The notes beneath the pieces are model-generated. The model ran no database searches, was not told the origin of the DNA, and saw only the letters and a list, made by a program, of their open reading frames with translations. A stretch of 6,057 bases of DNA from Limisphaerales bacterium (lineage in GTDB: Bacteria; Verrucomicrobiota; Verrucomicrobiia; Limisphaerales; UBA8199), in NCBI GenBank assembly GCA_025356925.1, contig JANXQE010000105.1, forward strand, positions 1 to 6,057, written 5' to 3'. Made by a program: the position numbers and the translations under genes. Shown here piece by piece: positions 1 through 5,774 of this stretch (position 1 is its first letter; each line of letters begins with the position of its first letter).

Positions 1-119
1 CAAACGGCAGGACGAGTTCTACGGCTGAATGTCCAGACAAAGGGACCGCACAAATGAAGGTTCGCGGAGCTCGTTCGTCCGCCCGGCACTTTCGCAATCC
101 CTCGCTTCGGGCCGTCGGA

Positions 120-1088
120 TCAGAGCCGCTGACGGAAGTAATCAATCGTCTTGACCAGTCCCTGAGGCAAGGCCACTTTCGGCTCCCAACGGAGGTGTTT
201 CCGCGCGCGACTGATATCGGGTCGACGTTGCTTGGGATCGTCCTGCGGCAGCGGCTTGAAAGTGATTTTGCTCTTCGAACCGGTGGCTCGAATGATTTCC
301 TTGGCAAACTCCAGGACCGTCATTTCGGCCGGATTTCCGATATTCACCGGCAGCTCGTGGTCGCTGAGCATCAAGCGGTAGATCCCTTCGATCAGATCCG
401 AAAAATAGCAAAAACTGCGGGTTTGTCGGCCGTCTCCAAACACTGTGATCGGCTTGTTCTTGAGCGCCTGGCTGAGAAACGCCGGGACAACGCGGCCATC
501 GTGGAGCCGCATGCGAGGACCGTACGTGTTAAAGATTCGGACGATCCGGGTCTCGACCTGATGTTCGCGATGGTAGGCCATGGCGAGCGCTTCGGAAAAC
601 CGCTTCGCTTCGTCATAGCACCCACGGGGGCCAATCGTATTCACGTTCCCCCAGTATTCCTCGATCTGCGGGTGTACTAACGGATCGCCGTAGATCTCCG
701 AAGTCGAGGCGAGGAGAAATCGCGCTTTCTTGTGCTTGGCCAGTCCAAGAGCCTTGTGTGTCCCCAGAGACCCGACCTTCAGCGTTTGAATGGGCAGTTC
801 CAAATAGTCCACCGGGCTCGCCGGCGAGGCAAAATGCCAAATGTAGTCAACCGCAACATCCAGAAAGATGAATTCGGTAACATCCTGTTGGATGAACTTG
901 AAATGGGAGTTCCCGCCCAGATGGGAAATGTTGTTCACGGAGCCGGTGACGAAGTTGTCGATGCCGATAACCTTGTGACCGCGCGCGAGCAGCAGGTCGG
1001 TCAGGTGCGAGCCAAGAAAACCAGCGGCGCCAGTGACGACGCTGCAGGGCTGGGTTGAGTGTGGACCGGGTCGCGCTCGTTTTGGCAT
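120..1088 (-). CDS. UDP-glucuronate decarboxylase-type NAD-dependent SDR (UXS family)
   Basis: Extended short-chain dehydrogenase, 322 residues, best read as a UDP-glucuronate decarboxylase that converts UDP-glucuronate to UDP-xylose in the cytoplasm. The Rossmann NAD-binding motif GAAGFLGS is at residues 20-27. The family-typical TSE triplet (129-131) carries the Thr, Ser and the Glu expected of UXS. The catalytic Tyr-x-x-x-Lys is YDEAK at 158-162. RIFNTYGPRM (184-193) and QTRSF (222-226) are the usual UXS substrate-side motifs. I chose the ATG at 1088 because AAAGG lies 8 bases upstream; the longer frame begins with a TTG at 1115 and adds nine residues without a better ribosome site. The stop is TGA. 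It follows the phosphoglycosyl transferase by 79 bp on the same strand, so it probably supplies a donor sugar to the same polysaccharide. A related dTDP- or UDP-sugar dehydratase or epimerase is less likely given the TSE and YDEAK context. Confidence 0.92.
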   Translation of the reverse strand: MPKRARPGPHSTQPCSVVTGAAGFLGSHLTDLLLARGHKVIGIDNFVTGSVNNISHLGGNSHFKFIQQDVTEFIFLDVAVDYIWHFASPASPVDYLELPIQTLKVGSLGTHKALGLAKHKKARFLLASTSEIYGDPLVHPQIEEYWGNVNTIGPRGCYDEAKRFSEALAMAYHREHQVETRIVRIFNTYGPRMRLHDGRVVPAFLSQALKNKPITVFGDGRQTRSFCYFSDLIEGIYRLMLSDHELPVNIGNPAEMTVLEFAKEIIRATGSKSKITFKPLPQDDPKQRRPDISRARKHLRWEPKVALPQGLVKTIDYFRQRL

Positions 1089-1117
1089 AGTGATGACCTT
1101 TAAGGGAAAACGCAAAT

Positions 1118-1159
1118 GCCCTGACTCCAGGCTCCGGGGACTGTGGCTGAGCGCAGGGC
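1118..1159 (-). repeat. Imperfect hairpin between the glycosyltransferase and UXS genes
   Basis: The arms GCCCTG (1118-1123) and CAGGGC (1154-1159) are perfectly complementary. A second interrupted helix, CTCAG with CTGGAG carrying a bulged G, can form inside them. It sits in the 79-bp gap between the transferase stop and the UXS start. On the minus strand there is no U-tract directly after the arm, only scattered T residues, so it is a poor intrinsic terminator. It could be a leader structure or an RNA-stability element, or chance. Confidence 0.3.
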
Positions 1160-1167
1160 TTGATGTG

Positions 1168-2559
1168 TCAACTGGCCCCCGCTCCCGTGAGCACCACGGG
1201 CAGAGTGCGGCAAAGTATCTTCAGGTCCAGCCATAACGACCAATTATCAATATACTCCAAATCAAGCCGAACCCAATCTCGGAAGTCCTTCACTTTGTTG
1301 CGTCCGCTGACCTGCCACAAGCAGGTTAAGCCGGGCTTAACGCTGAGACGGCGTCGATGCGCCAGGTCATTGAACCGTTTGACCTCGTCAACCGGTAAAG
1401 GCCGCGGTCCGACCAGGCTCATCTCCGCTCGGAGCACGTTGAAAAGTTGAGGGAGTTCATCGATGCTGAACTTGCGGAGCAACCGGCCGAAGGGGGTGAT
1501 TCGGGGATCGTTGACCACCTTGAAAACCGGTCCGCTCATCTCGTTCATGGCTGCCAATTCGTGTTTGAGCTGTTCGGCGTTAGTCACCATCGTGCGAAAT
1601 TTGTACAGCGTGAAAGGCCGGCCGTTGAGTCCGGAGCGTTGCTGCCGAAAAAAGACCGGTCCCGGGGAGGTCAATTTTACCGACAACGCGACCAGGGCGA
1701 GCAGGGGAGCCAGGACCAGGAGCAGAGTGGCAGCGCCAAAAAAGTCGATCAATTGCTTTGCCACGCTTTCCCATGAGGCCTCGGGCACCGCTCGAAAGAC
1801 CATGATCGCGTGACCGTAAAAGTCGTCAAAGGTCGCTCGAGCGATTTGGGTCTTGAAGAAGTCCGCCATCAGCCAAACCTCAACTCCCTCCAATTCGCAG
1901 ACTCTGACTGCAGCTTCCACCTGGTCAAAAAAGGATCTTTTGGCACTGATGATTACCCCGTTGACCGAATGCTCGTGCAGCAGCTCAACCAAGCGGTCGA
2001 TCGACGTTTCATTCAGGTCCAGTTCGGCGATCACATCCATCGCTTCGGGCGATTTGCTGCGCAGCTCCGCTCGCATGCGGGCCGTTTCTTCGCCGGTGCC
2101 GACCAGGAGAAACCGGCGACGGTACTGCTCACGCGCCAGTTCGCTGCGAAAGGCCCGGCGCAGGAGTTCTTCTTTGGAAAACAGCAGGAGAAAGCTGATG
2201 GCTCCGAACAGAACGGTGACGAGTCGGGCGATCCCGCTGTGAAACAGGAAGAGCGCCAGGATCAGACCCAGGGTGGTAAAAAGGCAGCCTTTGAAGAGAA
2301 GCCAGGCGGTAGTATACCGGGAGCACAGGATCGGACGGTTGTAGAACCCCTGCGCTTCCAGGATCAACGGCGCCGCCGGAATCAGAATGAGATAAAGCCA
2401 CACATAGGCCTCGAAAGGGCTCACCTCGTCCAGGCGGAAGAACTCGATCACCCGAGGATCGGATCGGACCACGTACGCCAGCCAAAAACTGACCGCAAAC
2501 AGACACGCGTCCATCAGTTGATGGACCTGCATCCGGATCAGGCGGTCGCGTCTCAGCAT
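1168..2559 (-). CDS. Exopolysaccharide polyprenyl glycosylphosphotransferase (sugar transferase, WbaP/WcaJ-like)
   Basis: A 463-residue inner-membrane enzyme of the polyprenyl-phosphate phosphoglycosyl transferase family, which moves a sugar-1-phosphate from a nucleotide sugar to undecaprenyl phosphate as the first step of repeat-unit synthesis. The N-terminal part has about four hydrophobic segments (roughly 13-31, 52-69, 86-105, 112-127). A soluble Rossmann-like section follows from about 147 (RRRFLLVGTGE). The C-terminal catalytic domain runs from about 265 and begins with the hydrophobic re-entrant segment at 270-292. Family motifs visible are PGPVFFRQQR (299-308), YKFRTM (319-324), the catalytic Asp-Glu in IDELPQL (366-372), SLVGPRP (381-387) and PGLTCLWQVSGR (409-420). 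Length and layout match the full-length three-part family. The sugar cannot be read from sequence. No clear Shine-Dalgarno precedes the ATG at 2559, nor the internal Met10. It lies 83 bp after the EpsI gene and 79 bp before UXS on the same strand. Confidence 0.95.
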   Translation of the reverse strand: MLRRDRLIRMQVHQLMDACLFAVSFWLAYVVRSDPRVIEFFRLDEVSPFEAYVWLYLILIPAAPLILEAQGFYNRPILCSRYTTAWLLFKGCLFTTLGLILALFLFHSGIARLVTVLFGAISFLLLFSKEELLRRAFRSELAREQYRRRFLLVGTGEETARMRAELRSKSPEAMDVIAELDLNETSIDRLVELLHEHSVNGVIISAKRSFFDQVEAAVRVCELEGVEVWLMADFFKTQIARATFDDFYGHAIMVFRAVPEASWESVAKQLIDFFGAATLLLVLAPLLALVALSVKLTSPGPVFFRQQRSGLNGRPFTLYKFRTMVTNAEQLKHELAAMNEMSGPVFKVVNDPRITPFGRLLRKFSIDELPQLFNVLRAEMSLVGPRPLPVDEVKRFNDLAHRRRLSVKPGLTCLWQVSGRNKVKDFRDWVRLDLEYIDNWSLWLDLKILCRTLPVVLTGAGAS

Positions 2560-2574
2560 AAATCAAGCAGGTGG

Positions 2575-2592
2575 CCGAGCCGCCGCCCTCGG
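2575..2592 (-). repeat. GC-rich hairpin in the leader of the sugar transferase gene
   Basis: CCGAG (2575-2579) and CTCGG (2588-2592) form a 5-bp stem with an 8-base loop, 15 bases from the transferase start codon. It sits in the 83-bp gap after the EpsI stop. No T-run follows on the minus strand, so a terminator is unlikely; a translational leader element is possible. The structure is short and may be fortuitous in GC-rich sequence. Confidence 0.25.
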
Positions 2593-2642
2593 GCTTCCAA
2601 AGAGGCCAAAACGCCCACTTGTTTTGAGGACACCGGCTTCAT

Positions 2643-3389
2643 TCAAGGCGCGGTGGTAACAGCGATCGGCTTTGGCTGGGGATACAACTGGAACTCAGGC
2701 ACTGCGGCCGCAATGAATTTTTTCATCCGATCGAACGCGGCGGCTTCCTGTCCGGGTGGACAAGCGGTAAAGCAACTGATGTAAGCCCAGCGCTGCAAAA
2801 CTCCCGTCCTCAATAATTTCGTTGCCGTCCACCACATCCGCTGGAACCCTGACGCATTAGCGCTAACAGCGTCATCTGCCACATACCAGTACACGTAGAC
2901 CCCGCTCCATGATTGGTCCTGGCCATCCACCGAGAATGTTTTGGACGCCACTAACTCCATCACCGGCAATTCGTAAAGATAGGGCCGCTGGATGCTCAAA
3001 CTGGTTTGGGCCGAACGCACGTCGTCGATGTGCCAGCCTTGTGCCGGAAGGCAAATCTGCGGTTTATGGATGCTGGCGCGGTCAGTTCCCATCAGCACCA
3101 CCCTTAGGTCGAGAACCAACCCATCCGGCGCTTTATAGCGACGCTGGCCGAAGCTTGTATCAGGCGGGAGGGCATTGAGGGTGATGTTATCCACATCGAG
3201 CCATTGAGATTCATAATCTAATACCCATTCCGGCAGATCGGCCTGGAGCCGAACCGATCCGGGTAAAGGATGAGTCCGAACACCTGGCGGGCTGAGCCTT
3301 TGGTGACCACCCAACTGTGTGATCAGACCGGCCGTTGCCCCAATCAGGCCCAAGGCTACCAACGAAAGGAATAACATCTGCCGGTTCAT
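2643..3389 (-). CDS. EpsI-family exosortase-associated protein (DUF3485)
   Basis: A 248-residue EpsI-type protein, the usual partner of exosortases in polysaccharide loci. In many proteobacteria the domain is fused to the C-terminus of the exosortase; here it is a separate gene. An N-terminal hydrophobic segment (about 5-26) should anchor the rest outside the cytoplasm. The family hallmark HKPQICLPAQGW lies at 108-119, with Cys113, and the Tyr/Trp-rich strand VYVYWYV at 164-170. The molecular role of EpsI is not settled; an accessory role in sorting or export is inferred from its association. The start is the ATG at 3389, not the longer frame to 3548. It overlaps the exosortase stop as ATGA, has AAGGA three bases upstream, and gives a clean signal-anchor N-terminus, whereas the extension is Arg-rich and lies entirely within the exosortase gene. 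The stop is TGA. Confidence 0.9.
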   Translation of the reverse strand: MNRQMLFLSLVALGLIGATAGLITQLGGHQRLSPPGVRTHPLPGSVRLQADLPEWVLDYESQWLDVDNITLNALPPDTSFGQRRYKAPDGLVLDLRVVLMGTDRASIHKPQICLPAQGWHIDDVRSAQTSLSIQRPYLYELPVMELVASKTFSVDGQDQSWSGVYVYWYVADDAVSANASGFQRMWWTATKLLRTGVLQRWAYISCFTACPPGQEAAAFDRMKKFIAAAVPEFQLYPQPKPIAVTTAP

Positions 3390-4390
3390 GTTTCCTTCAG
3401 TTTCAACGGTTCCAAGCGGGACACCGTGGCAGGCTTCGGGGTCTCCCCTAAATAGCGTTCCAGCCACAGCAATCCAACGAATGCTGGCACGTAAGGCAGG
3501 AGACTGAACAGGCCGGCGGGCCCGCCGTCGTGAACGTAGGCGCCCCATTCCTGACCGCCGATCTCAGCAGCAATGATGATGGCCAGCATCCTTAACAAAT
3601 TACCCAGGACTGCCAGCGGAAACGCCGAGGCAACCAGGACCAGCCTCTGCCAGGGCTTTCGGGACGAAACGAAAGCCAGGATGACGGCGAGCGCCACGGT
3701 CGCGATGAGACTGCGAATTCCACTGCACGCAGCGGCGATCTCGTACTGGTAACGGCCGGTGGGATCGATGAGCAGATTCCCCTGCACGTTTACGTCGATC
3801 GCCAGAATATAGTGCGAAATAAAACCCACCAACTGAGACACCAGGAGACGCAGCCGAAAAGTGATTGGCTCAGCGAGCGTGCCGATGGGAACGCAGAAAC
3901 CGAACAGGAAAAATGGAAAAAAGCTCTCTCGCAGCCATGCGTAGCCCCATGCCAGGCCGGTCAGGCCGAAGACGCCGGTAAAGAATCCCACGATCGAAAT
4001 GCGAGGTTGCTGCACCCAAAAACCTAACATGTGGAGGGCTGCCCCAAAGCAAACGAGCAGCAAACCAGGCCACCACGAGTGCAGTTCCAGCGCCAACAGT
4101 TTGCGTCGCTTCAACCAATAAAGAACCAATACCACCGGGGGAATCAGTACAACATAGCCTCCTTCCGAATCCAGGATACCATGACCGCCGTCCCTGAACG
4201 CGTTGTTCATGTATCCAAACAATGAAAGGGTGTGGCCGTAACCAACTGTCGAACTGCCCAGGAAGTGAAATAGAGCGACCCAAGCCGCCAGCAAGACCAG
4301 GAGAGAACCCTTGTTGGGCAGCTGGCGCCAGCATTTCAGAAATTCGAGGCGGAATTCTTCCAGGACTCCGTTAGTCGCTTGCGTTTCCAT
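3386..4390 (-). CDS. Exosortase (PEP-CTERM-type protein-sorting transpeptidase)
   Basis: A 334-residue polytopic inner-membrane protein with about eight hydrophobic segments. It carries all three exosortase active-site elements: the catalytic Cys222 in AACSGIRSL (220-228), Arg267 in NLLR (264-267), and His287 in HDGGPAG (287-293). Exosortases cleave and probably transfer exported proteins bearing a C-terminal tripartite sorting signal (short motif, membrane helix, basic tail), and commonly lie in exopolysaccharide loci. The residues 67-91, with GGHGILDSEGG leading into a hydrophobic segment, occupy the usual position of the first conserved periplasmic loop. I do not assign an exosortase subtype because the cognate tag is not visible in the window. 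The 3' end overlaps epsI by ATGA, so the two are probably translationally coupled. No Shine-Dalgarno is seen before the ATG; an inverted repeat abuts it instead. Confidence 0.94.
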   Translation of the reverse strand: METQATNGVLEEFRLEFLKCWRQLPNKGSLLVLLAAWVALFHFLGSSTVGYGHTLSLFGYMNNAFRDGGHGILDSEGGYVVLIPPVVLVLYWLKRRKLLALELHSWWPGLLLVCFGAALHMLGFWVQQPRISIVGFFTGVFGLTGLAWGYAWLRESFFPFFLFGFCVPIGTLAEPITFRLRLLVSQLVGFISHYILAIDVNVQGNLLIDPTGRYQYEIAAACSGIRSLIATVALAVILAFVSSRKPWQRLVLVASAFPLAVLGNLLRMLAIIIAAEIGGQEWGAYVHDGGPAGLFSLLPYVPAFVGLLWLERYLGETPKPATVSRLEPLKLKET

Positions 4391-4412
4391 ATTCGCGCTG
4401 ATCGCAGCGAAT
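4391..4412 (-). repeat. Inverted repeat directly abutting the exosortase start codon
   Basis: On the coding (minus) strand CGCTG-CGAT-CAGCG forms a perfect 5-bp stem with a 4-base loop. Outer ATT and AAT arms pair around a CG bulge, and the last base is adjacent to the exosortase ATG. There is no recognisable Shine-Dalgarno in this leader, so the structure occupies the place where one would be. It could act as a translational control hairpin or as a DNA operator; the sequence alone does not decide. Confidence 0.4.
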
Positions 4413-4492
4413 TGGATACACGATTAGCCGCTCGCCTCGCAACCAAATTCAGGACACCTGTTCTGGATTACAAGCCTTTGTGATCTCGTGGC

Positions 4493-5050
4493 TTACTCCA
4501 CTACCAACGCGAACTCCGCCCGCCCGGTTTCAGCCCCGGCGCACTCGCGTAAAAACCCGACGATTTGCTCTTCGAGCGCCCGGCACTGCGGCGTCCACCG
4601 TCGAGCGCGGGCGATCTGCTTGACGCACGCTCGCAAACCGCGAAACCGCAACACCCGCGGGCTTTGCTGAAGCTGTTGCCGGAGTTCGTTCCTCAACTTG
4701 GGAAAAAACACCAACTCGCAACCATCGCCTGCTTCCTGTGCCAGGCGCCAGAGATCCGATTCAATCACCTGCGTTCCGAAGCAGGCCGTCGGCTCGGCGG
4801 CTTCGCTTGGCTTGAAGCCTCGTAGCACCTTCTCCATTGCACCCGCAAATTCCTCCGCTGTGACACTCTGACGCCCCAATTCGCTCTTAAAATAGTGGAA
4901 AACCGCCTTCGCCGCGTGGCTCGCGACCTCAGGCTCGAACCATCGGGCGGTTTCTCCCGTCAGTTCCACCGAGATCATTTCGGCGGAAAATGGCACTGTT
5001 TCGCCGTTAGATAGCTGAAATAGTAAGCAATCTTTCGCAAGTGTGATCAT
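4493..5050 (-). CDS. Uncharacterised protein co-translated with nrdR, possible divergent ATP-cone
   Basis: A 185-residue, apparently cytoplasmic protein with no signal peptide or membrane segment. I do not recognise the family. The start is well fixed: the ATG at 5050 overlaps the nrdR stop as ATGA and GAGG lies seven bases upstream, so it should be translated from the nrdR message. Residues about 8-80 read strand, NGE turn, strand (FQLSNGETVPFS), then helices ending in VTAEEFAGAMEKVLRGF, the order expected of an ATP-cone. The Lys-Arg-Asp-Gly signature present in NrdR is absent. The C-terminal half is rich in Arg, Gln and Leu and probably helical, with six Cys spread over the protein (8, 90, 111, 142, 156, 170) but no CxxC pair. 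The coupling suggests a role linked to NrdR or nucleotide metabolism, but that is inference. The gene ends in TAA 102 bp before the exosortase start. Confidence 0.85.
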   Translation of the reverse strand: MITLAKDCLLFQLSNGETVPFSAEMISVELTGETARWFEPEVASHAAKAVFHYFKSELGRQSVTAEEFAGAMEKVLRGFKPSEAAEPTACFGTQVIESDLWRLAQEAGDGCELVFFPKLRNELRQQLQQSPRVLRFRGLRACVKQIARARRWTPQCRALEEQIVGFLRECAGAETGRAEFALVVE

Positions 5051-5502
5051 TCTTTGGCCTCAAGCTTGTTGACCTCGTGCACGAAATCGGTGGCCTCTTG
5101 GAAACGGCGGTAAACACTGGCAAAACGCACGTAGGCTACCTCGTCGATCTGACGCAACCCTTCCATCACCAACTTCCCGATCGCTTCCGCTGGCACTTCG
5201 CGCTCAAACTTATCAGTGACTTCCAACACCATTCGTTCCACCAAATCCTCGATGATTTTTGGGCCGACCGGGCGCTTCTGACAGGCCTTGCGGAGCCCAG
5301 ATAACAACTTCTCTCGCGAGAACTCTTCGCGCCGGCCATCGCGTTTAAGCACGACCAGCCCTCCCCTCTCAATCTCCTCGTAGGTGGTAAACCGGTAACC
5401 GCAAGCCACGCATTGGCGGCGCCGACGGATCGTTGCGCCTTCGCGCGAGGCGCGCGAATCGATGACTTTATCGTCCTGACAACCGCATTTCGGACAGCGC
5501 AT
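5047..5502 (-). CDS. nrdR: Transcriptional repressor NrdR
   Basis: A 151-residue repressor of ribonucleotide reductase genes, close to the usual family length. The N-terminal zinc ribbon has CxxC pairs at Cys3/Cys6 and Cys31/Cys34, with the conserved SRASREGATIRRRRQC stretch (16-31) before the second pair. The ATP-cone follows from about residue 49, starting VLKRDGRREEF (51-61) and ending with VAYVRFASVYRRF (122-134). The ATP-cone lets NrdR sense dATP versus ATP and change oligomeric state, so that it binds paired NrdR boxes. The ATG at 5502 gives the canonical MRCPKCG start; the ribosome site is weak (GGTAAG about 7 bases upstream). No ribonucleotide reductase gene lies in the window. A pair of NrdR-box-like sites upstream points to autoregulation. 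It overlaps the following unknown gene by four bases. Confidence 0.97.
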   Translation of the reverse strand: MRCPKCGCQDDKVIDSRASREGATIRRRRQCVACGYRFTTYEEIERGGLVVLKRDGRREEFSREKLLSGLRKACQKRPVGPKIIEDLVERMVLEVTDKFEREVPAEAIGKLVMEGLRQIDEVAYVRFASVYRRFQEATDFVHEVNKLEAKE

Positions 5503-5512
5503 GGGCTACTTA

Positions 5513-5528
5513 CCACAGCTAATTGTGG
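5513..5528 (-). promoter_or_regulatory. NrdR-box-like dyad, proximal
   Basis: The 16-mer CCACAATTAGCTGTGG (minus strand) is an inverted repeat with perfect 5-base arms and a 6-base centre. By eye it agrees at 11 of 16 positions with the published NrdR-box consensus acaCwAtATaTwGtgt, including the left CwA and the right wG core bases. It begins 11 bases upstream of the nrdR ATG and just downstream of the predicted transcription start. Confidence 0.55.
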
Positions 5529-5536
5529 TTGGCGAA

Positions 5537-5566
5537 GGTGTACCATACAAAGTATTGGGGCGTCAA
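5537..5566 (-). promoter_or_regulatory. Candidate nrdR promoter (-35 TTGACG, extended -10)
   Basis: On the minus strand TTGACG (5566-5561) matches the sigma70-type -35 at five of six bases. Eighteen bases on is TACACC (5542-5537), preceded by TGG, an extended -10 form. The hexamer itself is weak (TA and the A match). Transcription would begin near 5530, giving a leader of about 28 bases. An alternative reading, TATGGT at 5547-5542, has a spacer of only 13 and is less likely. The distal NrdR-box-like dyad lies in the spacer. Confidence 0.4.
5545..5560 (-). promoter_or_regulatory. NrdR-box-like dyad, distal
   Basis: The 16-mer cccCAATACTTTGtat (minus strand) contains a perfect CwA-N4-TwG core and agrees by eye at 11 of 16 positions with the NrdR-box consensus. 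A 16-bp linker separates it from the proximal dyad, which is the tandem spacing known for NrdR operators. It exactly fills most of the spacer between the candidate -35 and -10 of the nrdR promoter. Confidence 0.55.
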
Positions 5567-5774
5567 GCCCTCGGGCATATTATGGTTTTTTTCTATGCTC
5601 CGGTAATTGGTTTTCCTAGAGGCGGGCACCCGGCGCGTTTTTGGCCAGGTTGGAGATCTGCTTCTGGCTCTTTCGTTCGATCCCACGTCCTCGGCAATGC
5701 TGCGGTCTGAAGTTTACTCGAATTGGGTCCAGATGTAGCTTGTTTTGCAGAACAGGTGGGGTTACACCGTCTCC
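5567..5774. other. Remainder of the divergent intergenic region
   Basis: Between the nrdR promoter and the plus-strand gene I see no convincing ORF or RNA gene. It holds a plus-strand TATTAT (5578-5583) lying 17 bp after TTGGGG (5555-5560), which could be a weak divergent promoter, and a seven-T run directly after it (5585-5592 region). The small frames that cross this stretch lack ribosome sites and protein-like composition. Confidence 0.35.

Noticed and set aside
1..119. Possible 5' end of another minus-strand gene
   Set aside because: Two minus frames stay open to the left edge from GTG or TTG codons, but there is no ATG, the ribosome sites are poor, and the short peptides match nothing I know. 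I cannot decide from this sequence.
54..680. A 208-codon plus-strand open frame
   Set aside because: It is antisense to the UXS gene, has no recognisable motif, and the opposite strand carries all SDR signatures in frame.
1089..1115. TTG start for UXS nine residues upstream
   Set aside because: The ATG at 1088 has AAAGG at good spacing, and the family domain begins well after it.
1810..2784. A 324-codon open frame on the plus strand
   Set aside because: It lies antisense to the sugar transferase and the end of the EpsI gene. Its translation is rich in Gln, Arg and Lys with no domain pattern, as expected for the complement of GC-biased coding sequence, while the opposite frames are clear family members.
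3390..3548. N-terminal extension of the EpsI gene to an upstream start
   Set aside because: The extra 53 residues are Arg-rich, lie inside the exosortase gene and would precede a normal signal-anchor. The ATGA-overlapping start with AAGGA is better.
4450..4460. CAGG-ACA-CCTG hairpin after the 185-residue gene as a terminator
   Set aside because: The stem is only four base pairs with no T-run on the minus strand, so it does not qualify as an intrinsic terminator.
5621..5645. GC-rich stretch followed by TTTTT as a terminator
   Set aside because: Only a CGGG/CCCG stem with a two-base loop can form, which is too tight, and no gene ends just before it.
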